Origin: Rhabdochromatium marinum
Lineage (GTDB): Bacteria > Pseudomonadota > Gammaproteobacteria > Chromatiales > Chromatiaceae
Direction of reading: 5' to 3'
DNA: 41,952 bases
Assembly: GCF_016583795.1 (NCBI RefSeq)
Contig: NZ_NRRS01000030.1
Span: 1 to 41,952, forward strand
The translations under genes were made by a program, and so were the position numbers. This document shows, piece after piece, positions 34,263-41,952 of this stretch. Position 1 is the first letter of the stretch; every line of letters begins with the position of its first letter. The notes beneath the pieces were generated by a model, which saw nothing but the letters and a program-made list of their open reading frames with translations, made no database searches and was not told the DNA's origin.

Positions 34263-35324
34263 ATGTCAGAACCTAAGACTAAATCATCCGGGGCACTTGT
34301 GCCGGAACATCGTGCGTTTCGCTGGTTACGCCTGGTTTCTGCCACTGGTTTTGGCATCTTTCTCCTCTGTTCTCTGGCGCTGATTGCTCAGGCGGCTGAC
34401 TCTGAGGAATGGATCGTCCGCCCATCAATGCGCATCATCGAATTCACCGCCTTTACCCGCCCACGCGCTCGTCTGCCTGTGGTGGCCGAGATCGGTGGTC
34501 GGGTTGAAGAAGTACAGGATGACATCGGCGAGTCGATTGGAGCGGATGGCCAGTTCGCGCGCCTTGATGCAACCTTTCTGCAACTGGAGCTGGAGGACAA
34601 TCAGGTCGAGCAGGCGCGGCTGCGTGATCAGATCGCTTTCGATGGGCGCGAGGTTACACGCAATCAGGCGTTGGCCCGCAACAAGAACGTCGCCGCCAAC
34701 CAGCTCGACCAGGCGCGCCAGACTTTGCGCAATAACACCCAGGCGTTGCATCGCGCCGAGGTGCAGGAACGGGTGCTCAAGGAAAAAATCGCCCGCACCC
34801 AAGTGCCGGCGCCGGTCGGTTGGCAGGTGATTGAACGCCGTATTGAGCCTGGCCAATGGGTGTCCGACGGGGAGCGACTTGGTGAGGTGGCGGATTTCTC
34901 CACCCTGCTGCTGTCTCTGGCACTGACGCCCGAGCAGCTCAGCGCCCTGCGAGCCATGCCCGCGCCACTGACCGCCAAGCTGCCGGAATTGGGTCGCGAG
35001 GTGCTGGTGGCCATCTATCGAGTCAATCCTGCCATTGACGAGGACACACGCAAGATTGCCGTTGATTTGCGCCTGCAAGAAGCCATCAAACCCCAACGCG
35101 GCGGTCTGCGTGCCCAGCTGCGCTTGGCCTTGCCCGATCCGGACAGCCGGCTGGTGCCTGCCGCCGCCGTGCAACGCGGATTCGAGGAAAACTGGGTGCA
35201 ACCGCGCGAAGGAGAAGCCATCGGCGTCACCATCCTCGGCAGCGAGCGCATTGATGGCGAAGACTGGCTGCGGGTGCGTGCACCCGGGCTGGCGCCGGGC
35301 ATGCCCCTGAGCCGGCGTGAGTAA
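34263..35324 (+). CDS. RND efflux periplasmic adaptor (membrane fusion protein)
   Basis: 353 residues from the ATG at 34263; an ATG at 34242 would add seven residues and overlap the divergent start. A hydrophobic segment at about residues 22-44 (SATGFGIFLLCSLALIAQA) is a signal or anchor. Then come a lipoyl half (VVAEIGGRVEEVQ), a helical hairpin rich in Gln/Arg/Leu, the second lipoyl half (VIERRIEPGQWVSDGERLG) and a beta-barrel domain. The adaptor links the inner-membrane pump encoded just downstream (9 bases away) to an outer-membrane channel. No channel gene is in the window. Confidence 0.9.
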   Translation: MSEPKTKSSGALVPEHRAFRWLRLVSATGFGIFLLCSLALIAQAADSEEWIVRPSMRIIEFTAFTRPRARLPVVAEIGGRVEEVQDDIGESIGADGQFARLDATFLQLELEDNQVEQARLRDQIAFDGREVTRNQALARNKNVAANQLDQARQTLRNNTQALHRAEVQERVLKEKIARTQVPAPVGWQVIERRIEPGQWVSDGERLGEVADFSTLLLSLALTPEQLSALRAMPAPLTAKLPELGREVLVAIYRVNPAIDEDTRKIAVDLRLQEAIKPQRGGLRAQLRLALPDPDSRLVPAAAVQRGFEENWVQPREGEAIGVTILGSERIDGEDWLRVRAPGLAPGMPLSRRE

Positions 35325-35333
35325 TTCGACGCA

Positions 35334-41385
<6,052 letters not shown>

Positions 41386-41509
41386 CGGGATTCGGAGTCT
41401 CGTGTTGGTAGGGTTCGTGGTGCAGACTCTGCGATTCACCTATATATCACAGGTCAGCGCTGTGCGCTTGTCAAATCGCGGTGCTTACAGGGCGAGCGCG
41501 TATTAATCG

Positions 41510-41952
41510 TCAAGCAGCCAGGATCTTAGCGCGATAGTCGTCGTCCCAGGCGGCCTTGCGACGTTTGTGCGCCATGCTGAGCGAGGAGCCTTCCTTCTCG
41601 AGTAGGTTGACGCAGCAATGACGGATCGCGGTCATGATGGCCGGAGCCTGACCTTTGCGAATCCGGCTGGCATCCTCGTTGAAGATCACATCCAAGCGCC
41701 AATGGAGACGATTGTCTACGCCCCAGTGCCCCCGCACGGCAGCGGCGAAGCGCTGGGCATCGGCACCAATGGAGGCGATGTAGTAGCGTTGTTCAACGCT
41801 CTGAACACCGTTCTGCCAGCAGGTGCGTTCGACCATTCCAAGGCTGCGCAAGCCCGCCCAGCGCGCGGCATTGGGCACCGTCCTCAGATCCTCCGTGATC
41901 CAGTAACGGCGGATTTCCAGGCGTCCGTGGTCTTTGTCGGTTTCCTCGGTAT
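41510..41952 (-). CDS. ISAs1-family transposase, N-terminus off the window
   Basis: The minus frame is open from the right edge to a stop at 41510 (about 147 residues), so this is the C-terminal part. Family marks are DKDHGRLEIRRYWITEDL, ARWAGLRSLGMVER, RGHWGVDNRLHWRLDVIF, and DASRIRKGQAPAIMTAIRH, ending in WDDDYRAKILAA. The HWG...LHW...LDV...F block and DxSRIRKG are typical of ISAs1/H-repeat transposases. No frameshift is seen. A CAGGG-starting stretch near 41487 could be the element's end, but the other end is outside the window. Confidence 0.9.
   Translation of the reverse strand, partial: TEETDKDHGRLEIRRYWITEDLRTVPNAARWAGLRSLGMVERTCWQNGVQSVEQRYYIASIGADAQRFAAAVRGHWGVDNRLHWRLDVIFNEDASRIRKGQAPAIMTAIRHCCVNLLEKEGSSLSMAHKRRKAAWDDDYRAKILAA

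Overview
The window comes from a purple sulfur bacterium, most likely a member of the Chromatiaceae (Gammaproteobacteria). The evidence is a complete spirilloxanthin/bacteriochlorophyll/reaction-centre superoperon, crtEF-bchCXYZ-pufBALMC, followed by two further LH1 beta/alpha pairs. It lies beside a divergent crtDC pair and among typical gammaproteobacterial housekeeping genes (glnE, ilvE, ligA, zipA). The genus cannot be fixed from the window alone.

Layout. Positions 1-1112 hold the N-terminal part of an IS4-type DDE transposase that runs off the left edge. An unrecognised membrane protein of about 1254 residues follows (minus strand, 1396-5160). Next come putP-glnE-ilvE and a small zinc-finger gene (plus), an exported methyltransferase (minus), and a zinc-ribbon protein (plus). 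Positions 12497-14396 carry a two-gene restriction-modification system: a beta-class DNA methyltransferase diverges from an endonuclease that carries its own N-terminal HTH domain. It is followed by about 870 bases of apparently degraded, gene-poor DNA. A SulP-STAS anion transporter and a tandem universal stress protein precede the photosynthesis cluster.

Photosynthesis cluster (17846-32923). crtC and crtD (minus) diverge from crtE, crtF, bchC, bchX, bchY and bchZ (plus). Then come a 66-codon ORF with a strong Shine-Dalgarno, pufB1, pufA1, pufL, pufM, pufC, pufB2, pufA2, pufB3 and pufA3, closed by an intrinsic terminator. CrtE/CrtF/CrtC/CrtD belong to the spirilloxanthin branch. BchXYZ reduces chlorin ring B and BchC processes the C3 side chain. 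PufL/M/C form the reaction centre with its tetraheme donor, and the three alpha/beta pairs form LH1. PpsR/CrtJ-type TGT-N12-ACA sites lie between crtD and crtE and in front of bchC, which suggests redox/light repression.

Right flank. A conserved 93-residue hypothetical protein follows, then an exported acetolactate decarboxylase divergent from an RND efflux adaptor and pump, then ligA and zipA (minus), and finally an ISAs1-family transposase that runs off the right edge. The window is therefore bounded by two different insertion-sequence transposases. No rRNA, tRNA or CRISPR array was seen.
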